This document shows, one piece after another, positions 32,042-38,934 of a stretch of DNA of 38,934 bases. Below the pieces are notes generated by a model. The model was not told where the DNA came from and made no database searches. It saw only the letters and a list, made by a program, of their open reading frames with translations. Both the position numbers and the translations under genes were made by a program. Location: positions 1 to 38,934 of the forward strand of contig JAQVEG010000025.1 of assembly GCA_028697725.1 (NCBI GenBank). The letters run 5' to 3'. Position 1 is the stretch's first letter; every line of letters begins with the position of its first letter. Source of the stretch: Anaerostipes sp. Its GTDB lineage: Bacteria > Bacillota > Clostridia > Lachnospirales > Lachnospiraceae.

Positions 32042-33304
32042 CTATTCTTCTACCATCTTTGCATGATTTACTGACACAGCTTCTGTAACCTTAGAAACTA
32101 TAATATAGGAGATCATACTTGCAATGACTGCATTTAAACATCCAACTCCTGGTAAGTAACTTGCTCCGGCCCCAATAACAAATGCAATAAATGCACATGG
32201 ATTTGCTGTTTTAAATTTTTTATTTTCAAATTCTCCTTCATATTCTTTCCTTCTAACCAAGAAATAATCTGTAATAATAATCGCTCCAAGCGATGGAATA
32301 AATCCACTTAGGAAACTTAAAAACGAAGTAAAGTTATTATATAAAATGATAGAAAGTACCGTTGCAATGATTCCATTGACAATGACTAATTTCTTCTTTT
32401 CAATTTTTGTAATATTGGAAAATGCAAGACTTGCCGCATAAATGGTATTGTCATTGGTTGTCCAGATATTTAATCCTAAAATAATAATACCCGGCAATAC
32501 CAATCCCTGTGCAATCATAACATCCGAAATATCGGGAAGTCCCGTTGCCAGACCACCAATAGCTCCGAAAGCAAACATCAGAATATTTCCAATAAAGAAT
32601 GCTGACACTGTAGACACAACTGCAATTTTAGGTGTTTTGGAAAATCTGGTAAAATCAGGAGTTAAAGTCCCACCTGAAATAAATGATCCAATTACCATTC
32701 CAAGTGCAGCAGTTACGCTAAGTGAATTTACTTGCGTCATATTGCTAAGTCCTGCAAATCCACCAACTTCTGATAGAGAAATTCCAGTGGAATAGCATCC
32801 TAAGACTGCAATGGCAGGTACTGCTATAAAACTTAAAACGGCTAATGACTTAACTCCAAAGTATGCAGATGCTGTCATCATAATTCCTAATACAATAATT
32901 ACTGGCCACATTGGAAGGCTGAATGTTTTTGAAACTGGAAGTGCTAACATTACAACGCTGACTCCAAACCATCCAACTTGTGTAACTCCTAAAATTCCTG
33001 ATACAAAGTAAGAACCAGCTTTTCCAAAAGAATATCTTGCCAGTAAATGTGTTGATAATGATGTTTTTGCTGAAATATAGGATAATAATGCTGTGTATAT
33101 ACCTAAAATCAGATCTCCAATTAGCAACACTTGTAGTAATGTTGTAAATGTTAAACTGGTTCCTAATTGACCTCCCGTCAACATGGTTCCAGTATAAAAA
33201 GTGAATCCCAGCATAATCACCAGCATAGATGCAAATCCCTTTTTACCTTCTTCACCTACTGGAACAATTGAATAATCATGATCTTGAACTTTTTTATTTT
33301 CCAT
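32042..33304 (-). CDS. codB: NCS1-family cytosine permease
   Basis: 420 residues, about twelve membrane segments. NCS1 features: GTSLTFTTLLQVLLIGDLIL near the start, ISAKTSLSTHLLARYSFGKAG, SGGTLTPDFTRFSK and NIWTTNDNTIYAASLAFSN. Imports cytosine for the deaminase. First gene of codB-codA-pucR. Confidence 0.88.
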   Translation of the reverse strand: MENKKVQDHDYSIVPVGEEGKKGFASMLVIMLGFTFYTGTMLTGGQLGTSLTFTTLLQVLLIGDLILGIYTALLSYISAKTSLSTHLLARYSFGKAGSYFVSGILGVTQVGWFGVSVVMLALPVSKTFSLPMWPVIIVLGIMMTASAYFGVKSLAVLSFIAVPAIAVLGCYSTGISLSEVGGFAGLSNMTQVNSLSVTAALGMVIGSFISGGTLTPDFTRFSKTPKIAVVSTVSAFFIGNILMFAFGAIGGLATGLPDISDVMIAQGLVLPGIIILGLNIWTTNDNTIYAASLAFSNITKIEKKKLVIVNGIIATVLSIILYNNFTSFLSFLSGFIPSLGAIIITDYFLVRRKEYEGEFENKKFKTANPCAFIAFVIGAGASYLPGVGCLNAVIASMISYIIVSKVTEAVSVNHAKMVEE

Positions 33305-33331
33305 AATACTTCCTCTCTTTCTTGTAAATAG

Positions 33332-33371
33332 AAAAAAGAAGCTATGGTCTCTCTGTGACCCATAGCCTCTT
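33332..33371 (-). terminator. Hairpin terminator in the codB leader
   Basis: GCTATGG (33341-33347) pairs with CCATAGC (33360-33366), extended by AAG/CTT across a bulge, and on the minus strand is followed by six T. It ends about 27 bases before the codB start, too close to leave room for a codB promoter downstream. A likely promoter (TTGACG with TATTCT 18 bases on) lies about 33397-33426. It is therefore either an attenuator in the codB leader or the far terminator of cutC. Confidence 0.5.
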
Positions 33372-33485
33372 CGCTAAATAAATATGTTTTTGATACATGA
33401 AGAATAACACTCTCTTTTATGTTCCGTCAATGAAATCCAATAAAACAGCCTATTATTTGTCACCTGTCAACAAATCAAAATATCT

Positions 33486-34214
33486 TTATTTGTCCACTGC
33501 GACCAATTCTTTTACTCTTTCTTTTGATACCACTTCATACTTCATCTCATCTTCTAAATATCCAAAGGAAACTTGTTCTCCCTTGCTTGTAACATCCTGT
33601 TTCCAGTCTTTACAAGACGAATGGAATTGTGTGATTTTTGTATATTCTTTTATCTGTTTTATATTGTCTTGATGAAGACCACATCCAGCCAGCACTTCAA
33701 TTTGTCCTCCAAATTGCTGCTGCAACTGCTTTAACTGCTCCATTCCTTCTTCCACATTTTGTCCTAGTCCACTTGTTAAAACACGATCAACACCAAGTTG
33801 GATTAACAATTCCATGGATGCCACTGGATCTTTTGTACAGTCAAATGCACGATGAAATACTGCTTTTTTCTCTTCTTCATGTGCTGTCTGAACAAATTCC
33901 CTTGTTCTTGCTTCATTGATGGTTCTATCTTCATTTAAAAACCCAAATGCTAAACCGTCTGCCTGATATGCAAGAAGCAGTCTTGCATCTTCTAGCATTT
34001 GTTCATACTCAAAATCAGAATAACAAAATCCTGTACCTCTTGACCTTACCATTGTAATGACCTCTAAATTAGTATACTGTTTTGTCATAATCAATGAACC
34101 AAGTGTAGGTGTTAATCCCCCTAGAGATAATGCACTGTTTAATTCAATCCGTTTAGCTCCACCTTCATAAGCAGCCATTGCATCTTCAAAACTTCCGCAA
34201 CAAATCTCTATCAT
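33486..34214 (-). CDS. cutC: CutC family protein
   Basis: 242 residues, TIM-barrel CutC family: MIEICCGSFEDAMAAYEGGAKRIELN at the N-terminus in parts, VRSRGTGFCYSDFEYEQM, FHRAFDCTKDPVASMELL and LTSGLGQNV. Linked to copper homeostasis in E. coli, though the biochemical role is still debated. It lies 34 bases after lysA. Confidence 0.9.
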   Translation of the reverse strand: MIEICCGSFEDAMAAYEGGAKRIELNSALSLGGLTPTLGSLIMTKQYTNLEVITMVRSRGTGFCYSDFEYEQMLEDARLLLAYQADGLAFGFLNEDRTINEARTREFVQTAHEEEKKAVFHRAFDCTKDPVASMELLIQLGVDRVLTSGLGQNVEEGMEQLKQLQQQFGGQIEVLAGCGLHQDNIKQIKEYTKITQFHSSCKDWKQDVTSKGEQVSFGYLEDEMKYEVVSKERVKELVAVDK

Positions 34215-34248
34215 CTTCCATCTCCAATCTCAATGCTTTCATATCTCT

Positions 34249-35499
34249 TTAGAAGTTAAATCCTTCTAACGTTGCAAAGTAATCTTCTGGAGTTTCCCCT
34301 CGACGAATCATCTCTGTGGTTCCATCTTCCTTAAATAGAAGTTCCGCTGATTTCAATTTACCATTGTAGTTATATCCCATAGCAAATCCATGGGCACCAG
34401 TATCATGAATATACAATAAATCTCCCTTATCAATCTTTGGTAATTTACGGTCGATGGCAAACTTATCATTGTTCTCGCACAATGATCCTGTAATATCGTA
34501 AGTATACTCACATGGTGCATTTTCTTTTCCCATCACTGTGATATGGTGGTAAGCTCCATACATTGCTGGACGCATTAAGTTCACTGCACACGCATCAACT
34601 CCAATATACTCTTTGTAAATGTGTTTTTCATGAATTGCTTTTGTTACCAATGCTCCGTTTGGTGCAAGCATATATCTTCCAAGTTCTGTGTAAATCTTCA
34701 CGTCACCCATTCCAGCTGGAACTAAAACTTCATCAAATGCTTTGTGAACTCCCTCTCCAATAATAGCAATATTATTTGGCTCTTTATCTGGTGTATAAGG
34801 GACTCCCACTCCACCAGAAAGATTAATAAAGTCAATGGTAACACCAGTCTTTTCTTTCAATTCAACTGCTAATTCAAATAACTGTTTTGCAAGAGTTGGA
34901 TAATATTCATTGTTTACTGTATTACTTGCAAGGAAAGAATGAATTCCGAATCTCTTTGCTCCAAGCTTCTTAAGCTTTCCATAGGCTTCAATCATCTGAT
35001 CCTTAGTCATTCCATACTTAGAATCTCCTGGGTTGTCCATAATATCAGTTCCTAGAGAGAAATATCCTCCTGGATTAAAACGACAACAGATGGTTTCTGG
35101 AATTCCAGCCACCTCATCTAAAAATTCAACATGTGTCAAATCATCTAAGTTAATTTGTGCTCCTAATTTTCTTGCAAGTTTAAATTCTTCTGCAGGTGTA
35201 TCATTAGAAGAAAACATAATATCATTTCCAGTGAATCCACAGCGTTCTGACATCATAAGCTCTGTAAGAGAAGAACAATCAACGCCACATCCCTCTTCCT
35301 TTAAAATCTTCAAAATTGTTGGATTTGGTGTTGCTTTTACAGCAAAATACTCCTTAAACCCCTGATTCCACGAAAATGCTGCGTTTAATGCTCTTGCCGT
35401 CTCACGAATTCCTTTCTCATCATAAATATGAAATGGTGTTGGAAATTGCTCTACAATCTTATCTAGTTGTTCTTTTGTTATAAATGGTTTTTTTGACAT
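34249..35499 (-). CDS. lysA: Diaminopimelate decarboxylase-like PLP enzyme
   Basis: 416 residues, fold-III PLP decarboxylase. The PLP lysine is in YFAVKATPNP near residue 52; HSFLASNTVN, NLSGGVGVPY, ELGRYM, and SLCENNDKFAIDRKLP follow, with the C-terminal THDTGAHGFAMGYNYNG-type loop (GAH where GAY is usual). It makes lysine from meso-diaminopimelate. It stands apart from lysine-pathway genes, one base after a TrmB-type regulator, which is unusual and may mean a specialised role. Confidence 0.85.
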   Translation of the reverse strand: MSKKPFITKEQLDKIVEQFPTPFHIYDEKGIRETARALNAAFSWNQGFKEYFAVKATPNPTILKILKEEGCGVDCSSLTELMMSERCGFTGNDIMFSSNDTPAEEFKLARKLGAQINLDDLTHVEFLDEVAGIPETICCRFNPGGYFSLGTDIMDNPGDSKYGMTKDQMIEAYGKLKKLGAKRFGIHSFLASNTVNNEYYPTLAKQLFELAVELKEKTGVTIDFINLSGGVGVPYTPDKEPNNIAIIGEGVHKAFDEVLVPAGMGDVKIYTELGRYMLAPNGALVTKAIHEKHIYKEYIGVDACAVNLMRPAMYGAYHHITVMGKENAPCEYTYDITGSLCENNDKFAIDRKLPKIDKGDLLYIHDTGAHGFAMGYNYNGKLKSAELLFKEDGTTEMIRRGETPEDYFATLEGFNF

Positions 35500-35500
35500 T

Positions 35501-36196
35501 TTACTTCTTCCCTTTCATCTTTAATATCTCTATCTCATTTGCTAATGCATCTTTAAATACTTCGACTAAATTATCATTCCTTGAGTATAAACAGTTGGCA
35601 TCATAACGACTCATAATATCTCCAGTCAACACATCTGTAGAGTCTGTAATCAACCGAATTTGCTCTTTCTTGTTGTTACTATAATAAATGGTTGCTCCAT
35701 TCAGCTCAAACCCTTCATCTGTAATGATGACCACCTTTATCTTCTTTGCAATCATCTCTTCTAAATGATTCCTTACCTCTTCTAATCGTTCCTTGGAAAG
35801 AACCATATAAACACGTTCCCTTGTCTGCTTTAACATATTCACAAACTTATCCTGAATCTGTTGTTCCCCACGAATGGTAATGTATCCTTCCTGGTTTCGC
35901 CTCTTCGCTGGCAGCTCCTTCGTAAGTTTCTTCTTACACGCCTCTAAATAACGCAGCTTGTTGTCGCAAAACTCTTCAATAGGAACTGGTGTATACTTGG
36001 TTGTCTCCGCCTGAATGCTATAGGCTGCACCCTTATCAGCTAATCCTGCCAATGCATTATAGGTATTCGACTTGGAAATTCCGCTCTTCTTCGCCGCCTC
36101 ATATCCATTCAAATCGCCTTCTAGCAATAACAATATATATAAATTCGCTTCATGGCGTGTCAACCCATAATCCATAAGTTGGTTGATATTGTCCAT
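35501..36196 (-). CDS. TrmB-family transcriptional regulator
   Basis: 231 residues. N-terminal winged HTH (LMDYGLTRHEANLYILLLLE, AAKKSGISKSNTYNALAGL, about 6-50), then a coiled region and a PLD-like effector domain (about 105-225). TrmB regulators are common in archaea and sense sugars; bacterial members are less studied. Translation is coupled to lysA (one base between stop and ATG). A palindrome at its own promoter points to autoregulation. Confidence 0.85.
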   Translation of the reverse strand: MDNINQLMDYGLTRHEANLYILLLLEGDLNGYEAAKKSGISKSNTYNALAGLADKGAAYSIQAETTKYTPVPIEEFCDNKLRYLEACKKKLTKELPAKRRNQEGYITIRGEQQIQDKFVNMLKQTRERVYMVLSKERLEEVRNHLEEMIAKKIKVVIITDEGFELNGATIYYSNNKKEQIRLITDSTDVLTGDIMSRYDANCLYSRNDNLVEVFKDALANEIEILKMKGKK

Positions 36197-36216
36197 AGAA
36201 TCTCCTCATTCCTTTC

Positions 36217-36236
36217 GTATTCCTATCTAGGAATAC
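36217..36236. promoter_or_regulatory. 20-bp palindromic operator of the TrmB-lysA-cutC operon
   Basis: GTATTCCTATCTAGGAATAC, a perfect 9-2-9 inverted repeat that spans the predicted transcription start and touches the -10 box. Binding would block the promoter. Confidence 0.65.
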
Positions 36237-36263
36237 TATAATAAAATTTCTCCATTCTGTCAA
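36235..36263 (-). promoter_or_regulatory. Promoter of the TrmB-lysA-cutC operon
   Basis: Minus strand TTGACA (36258-36263), exactly 17 bases, TATAGT (36235-36240): near-consensus sigma-A. Confidence 0.8.
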
Positions 36264-36282
36264 CCATTTTACAGGGTAAATG

Positions 36283-36312
36283 AAAAAAGCCATCAGATTC
36301 CTGACAGCCCTT
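36283..36312 (-). terminator. Terminator of the yjdM gene
   Basis: GCCATCAG (36289-36296) pairs with CTGACAGC (36301-36308) with a wobble pair; TTTTTT follows on the minus strand. Confidence 0.7.
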
Positions 36313-36322
36313 CTTGCTTTTC

Positions 36323-36667
36323 TTAATTTAATTTTTTAACAAATTCAGACTTTAATGCCATAGCACCAAATCCAGGAATCCTACAATCAATATTATGTCC
36401 ATCTGACGCATCTAAAACTAATCGAATATTCTTTACTTTCGTTCCCTTTTTAATTGCTGAAGAAGCTCCCTTTACCTTTAAATCCTTGATAATCGTCACC
36501 GCATCACCATCAGTTAATGGATTCCCATTGGAATCTTTGATTTCTTCTACGGTTTCTGCTGCTGAATCTAATGTAAACTCATGTCCACATTCTGGACACA
36601 CAATCATATGTCCATCTTCATAAGTATATTCACAGTTACACTGTGGGCAGTTTGGTAATTGTTGCAT
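36323..36667 (-). CDS. yjdM: YjdM (PhnA) zinc-ribbon protein
   Basis: 114 residues. N-terminal zinc ribbon with CPQC and CPECGHEF, then the YjdM domain ([23 protein letters not shown] in parts, [18 protein letters not shown]). E. coli phnA was once tied to phosphonate use but is not required for it, so the AEP operon 9 kb away need not be related. Single gene. Confidence 0.92.
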   Translation of the reverse strand: MQQLPNCPQCNCEYTYEDGHMIVCPECGHEFTLDSAAETVEEIKDSNGNPLTDGDAVTIIKDLKVKGASSAIKKGTKVKNIRLVLDASDGHNIDCRIPGFGAMALKSEFVKKLN

Positions 36668-36723
36668 TCAGTATCTCCTTTTCGTATCTTGTTTGTATCT
36701 GCACCATCGTATCATAGTTTCCA

Positions 36724-37281
36724 CTAAGACACAAGTTCCTTGATAACACTGGCTATCTTCTCATACCCACTCCGACTCAAATGTACCCCATCCACTGTAT
36801 CCTTTAGTGCAAGTTCTCCATTTTCATCTGCTAAATGAACATACATATCCACATAAATGGGACTGCTCTCTCCACACATACATTTTACCATGGAATTTAT
36901 TCTACAAATCTCTTCCTTGGACTTTCCCTCTGCCCAAGAATAAATATCTCCAGGTAACCTTCGCGGATAAACTGGATATAAAGATTCAATATATACCTCA
37001 GCCTTTGGAAGATTCTTTTGAATTCTCACCCCAAGGTCCACCAGCTGACCAGCCACCTTCTCCGCCCCCTGATACAACGGCGATAGATAATCATTGGCTC
37101 CACCCTGAATTATAACCACGTCTGGTTCATGGACTATCACATCTTCCCCTATCCGAATTTTCATCTCAGGAAGTGTTTCTCCTGCAGTTCCCGCATTGAT
37201 ATAGATAATATTATCTTTCGTCAGTAATTCCATAGGAAAAAAATCAGTAAGAGAATCTCCAAATAACACAACCTTTTTCAT
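36724..37281 (-). CDS. SGNH/GDSL-type esterase or lipase
   Basis: 185 residues from the ATG at 37281 (GGAGG 12 bases upstream). Blocks I, III and V are clear: VLFGDSLTD with the nucleophile Ser, GGANDY and DGVHLSRSGYEKIA with the Asp-His pair. No signal peptide, so it acts in the cytosol, perhaps as an acyl-ester hydrolase or deacetylase; the substrate is not visible. Confidence 0.88.
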   Translation of the reverse strand: MKKVVLFGDSLTDFFPMELLTKDNIIYINAGTAGETLPEMKIRIGEDVIVHEPDVVIIQGGANDYLSPLYQGAEKVAGQLVDLGVRIQKNLPKAEVYIESLYPVYPRRLPGDIYSWAEGKSKEEICRINSMVKCMCGESSPIYVDMYVHLADENGELALKDTVDGVHLSRSGYEKIASVIKELVS

Positions 37282-37310
37282 AACGATATGATTCCTCCTT
37301 CTTAACAGAC

Positions 37311-37341
37311 AAAAAACCCCAAACAAAAATTTGTCTGGGGC
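37311..37341 (-). terminator. Terminator of the fructose-bisphosphate aldolase gene
   Basis: CCCCAAACAAA (37317-37327) with TTTGTCTGGGG (37330-37340), one mismatch, TTTTTT on the minus-strand side. Confidence 0.8.
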
Positions 37342-37360
37342 TAATACTTTTCTCAGTATA

Positions 37361-38227
37361 TTATTCAGCTTTTCCGATTGATCCGAATAATTCCATCTTT
37401 TCAATAACTGTAGCTTTGATTGCTTCTGTACCTGGAGCTAATAACTTACGAGGGTCAAATCCTTTTCCTTCTAAGTCTTTACCAGCTTCAATATACTTAC
37501 GTGTAGCATCAGCAAATGAAAGTTGACACTCTGTATTAACATTAATCTTAGCAACTCCTAATGTGATTGCTTTCTTAATCATGTCTGCTGGAATTCCTGT
37601 TCCACCATGTAGTACAAGTGGCATAGTTCCTGTTAATTGTTGAACAGCATCAAGAGTCTCGAAGCTTAATCCTTCCCAGTTAGCTGGGTACTTACCATGG
37701 ATGTTACCGATTCCTGCTGCTAACATATCAACACCTAAATCAGCGATTGCTTTACACTCTTTAGGGTCAGCACATTCACCTTTACCAACAACTCCGTCTT
37801 CTTCTCCACCGATTGATCCAACTTCAGCTTCAATAGACATTCCTTTTTCTTTTGTAATTGCAACTAATTCTGTTGTCTTAGCAACATTCTCTTCGATTGG
37901 ATAGTGAGAACCATCAAACATAACAGATGAAAATCCTGCTTCGATACAAGCCTTACATCCTTCGTAAGAACCATGATCTAAGTGAAGAGCAACTGGAACT
38001 GTAATTCCTAGTTCTTCCATCATTCCGTTTACCATTCCTACTACTGTCTTATATCCTGTCATGTATTTACCAGCACCTTCAGACACACCTAAAATAACTG
38101 GTGATTTCTTTTCTTCTGCTGCCTGTAAAACTGCCTTTGTCCATTCAAGGTTGTTGATGTTGAATTGACCTACTGCATAATGTCCTGCTTTTGCCTTATC
38201 TAACATTTCCTTTGCTGATACTAACAT
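37361..38227 (-). CDS. fba: Class II fructose-bisphosphate aldolase
   Basis: 288 residues. Zinc and active-site strings: VALHLDHGSYEGC, FDGSHYPIEEN, EAEVGSIGGEEDG, HGKYPANWEGL, LHGGTGIPADMIKKAI and INVNTECQ. Central glycolytic enzyme that splits fructose-1,6-bisphosphate. GGAGGAAT precedes the ATG; monocistronic. Confidence 0.95.
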   Translation of the reverse strand: MLVSAKEMLDKAKAGHYAVGQFNINNLEWTKAVLQAAEEKKSPVILGVSEGAGKYMTGYKTVVGMVNGMMEELGITVPVALHLDHGSYEGCKACIEAGFSSVMFDGSHYPIEENVAKTTELVAITKEKGMSIEAEVGSIGGEEDGVVGKGECADPKECKAIADLGVDMLAAGIGNIHGKYPANWEGLSFETLDAVQQLTGTMPLVLHGGTGIPADMIKKAITLGVAKINVNTECQLSFADATRKYIEAGKDLEGKGFDPRKLLAPGTEAIKATVIEKMELFGSIGKAE

Positions 38228-38298
38228 AATTATTCCTCCATTACTTTACGTTCTAGATATGATACTTCTAGTCTTGTTATTATTTTCACATCCTCATC

Positions 38299-38327
38299 AT
38301 TATACCTTATTTTCCCTCTATAAGCAA
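38299..38327 (-). promoter_or_regulatory. Promoter of fba
   Basis: Minus strand TTGCTT (38322-38327), 17-base spacer, TATAAT (38299-38304), about 70 bases before the start codon. The rest of the 345-base gap 38228-38572 holds an AT-rich stretch without an ORF, then the terminator at 38484-38512. Confidence 0.7.
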
Positions 38328-38483
38328 GTAAAGAGAACGTATAATCCACGGCTGTTTTTATTTTAATTTATAATGTTTATACTTTTTTTATAATTATTTA
38401 TTTTCTGTCTATTGTTTCCTTTGAGAATAAGAGTATACTTAAGATATAGTTTTTCATATATATATTATTAATCCTCTCTTTTC

Positions 38484-38512
38484 AAGAAGCCATCGCTTAG
38501 CGATGGCTTCTT
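38484..38512. terminator. Strong terminator between the Rpn gene and fba
   Basis: Perfect 13-bp stem AAGAAGCCATCGC / GCGATGGCTTCTT with loop TTA. It most likely ends the minus-strand Rpn transcript. Confidence 0.8.
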
Positions 38513-38572
38513 TGTGCTATATTTTATATTTCACTATTATTAACGTCTCTGTTGTTGTATCAATGTTACATC

Positions 38573-38934
38573 TTATTTAATACCATATTCTTGATACAAG
38601 TTTTTTCGGAACTTTGAATCATTGATGGCTTTTTTTACATCATTCACTCTTTCGTCTTCAAACAAACGATTCATTAATGTAGATAAACGAGTTTCTCCAC
38701 GTTTTTCTCCTCGTGCTTCTCCTTGCTTTTGTCCTATTGCCCTTCCACGTTTTTCTCCTATTGCTTCACTGCTTTTTTTCATATCTTCAATTGCCTGGCA
38801 CACATTTATCACTCCATTCTCGTTCTTTTCCATATATTTTCGTATTTCTTTTGTATTGGTTACTGCTTCTATTGTACTGCATGTCTCTAGTGGAACGCAA
38901 GAAAATATTTCCTTATTTTTACTAATAAATTGTT
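38573..38934 (-). CDS. Rpn/PD-(D/E)XK transposase-like nuclease, C-terminal part (runs off window)
   Basis: The frame is open from the right window edge to TAA at 38573 (about 120 codons), so the ATG at 38833 is internal. The string IEAVTNTKEIRKYMEKNENG followed by the charged repeat EKRGRAIGQKQGEARGEKRGE (seen in parts) is the typical C-terminus of the recombination-promoting nuclease family that is abundant in Lachnospiraceae. The catalytic N-terminal part lies outside the window. Confidence 0.7.
   Translation of the reverse strand, partial: QFISKNKEIFSCVPLETCSTIEAVTNTKEIRKYMEKNENGVINVCQAIEDMKKSSEAIGEKRGRAIGQKQGEARGEKRGETRLSTLMNRLFEDERVNDVKKAINDSKFRKNLYQEYGIK

Noticed and set aside
33305-33485. 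Purine riboswitch before codB
   Set aside because: I could not find the conserved junction strings of the purine aptamer; only a terminator-like hairpin is supported.
36323-36667. yjdM as part of phosphonate degradation
   Set aside because: PhnA/YjdM proteins are not required for phosphonate use, and the gene is 9 kb from the AEP operon with its own terminator.
38573-38833. Complete small gene starting at the ATG at 38833
   Set aside because: The frame stays open to the window edge with family-typical residues upstream, so it is the 3' part of a larger gene.
1-38934. rRNA, tRNA, prophage or integrative element
   Set aside because: I found no cloverleaf-like tRNA ends, rRNA strings, integrase or phage structural genes on either strand.

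Overview
The window looks like chromosome of a low-GC, spore-forming anaerobic Firmicute, most likely a Lachnospiraceae-type Clostridium relative. The base composition is AT-rich, Shine-Dalgarno sites are strong (AGGAGG), and promoters are of the sigma-A type. A spoIID/spoIIQ pair, an iron-sulfur L-serine dehydratase, a decarboxylating malic enzyme and BspA-like surface proteins are present. The family assignment is inference; no rRNA or tRNA gene is visible.

Region 1 (1-6902) is the accessory part. It carries a secreted protein of unknown function, a 1.27 kb tandem duplication of a secreted BspA-type leucine-rich-repeat protein, and a helveticin-J-like protein that seems to lack its N-terminus. 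A LytTR response regulator and an AgrC-like histidine kinase are transcribed divergently from these. A Trp/Pro-rich 15-codon ORF (consensus MxTMGWPPPWWxYxN) precedes the kinase operon divergently, and a second copy sits 3.7 kb away inside a ~190 bp duplication, followed at once by its own terminator. The second copy ends in a remnant of the response-regulator gene. I regard this micropeptide plus two-component module as the best candidate for an undescribed system.

Region 2 (6912-13326) is mostly ordinary: a GIY-YIG protein, a hemolysin-III/PAQR membrane protein behind a dyad-overlapped promoter, spoIID-spoIIQ, malic enzyme, two HAD phosphatases and a cyclophilin.

Region 3 (13375-21411) holds sugar and polyol genes. 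The mtlR-mtlA-mtlD mannitol operon is followed by a glycerol-3-phosphate-dehydrogenase-like gene, a divergent SorC-type regulator and an RpiB/LacAB-type isomerase. These three appear to share a GGGAA-N2-TTCCC operator.

Region 4 (21467-27834) is a 2-aminoethylphosphonate (AEP) operon: ABC ATPase, permease joined in frame to its binding protein, phnW and phnX, with an RpiR regulator upstream. phnW is interrupted by one in-frame TAG, so the pathway should be broken unless the codon is read through. The regulator and the operon share a TGTAG-N5-CTACA dyad; one copy lies in the terminator hairpin between them.

Region 5 (27923-38934) holds L-serine dehydratase (two subunits), a cytosine permease-deaminase-PucR operon, a TrmB regulator-LysA-CutC operon with a 20-bp palindrome at its promoter, a YjdM zinc-ribbon protein, a GDSL hydrolase, class II fructose-bisphosphate aldolase and the end of an Rpn-type nuclease gene that runs off the window.
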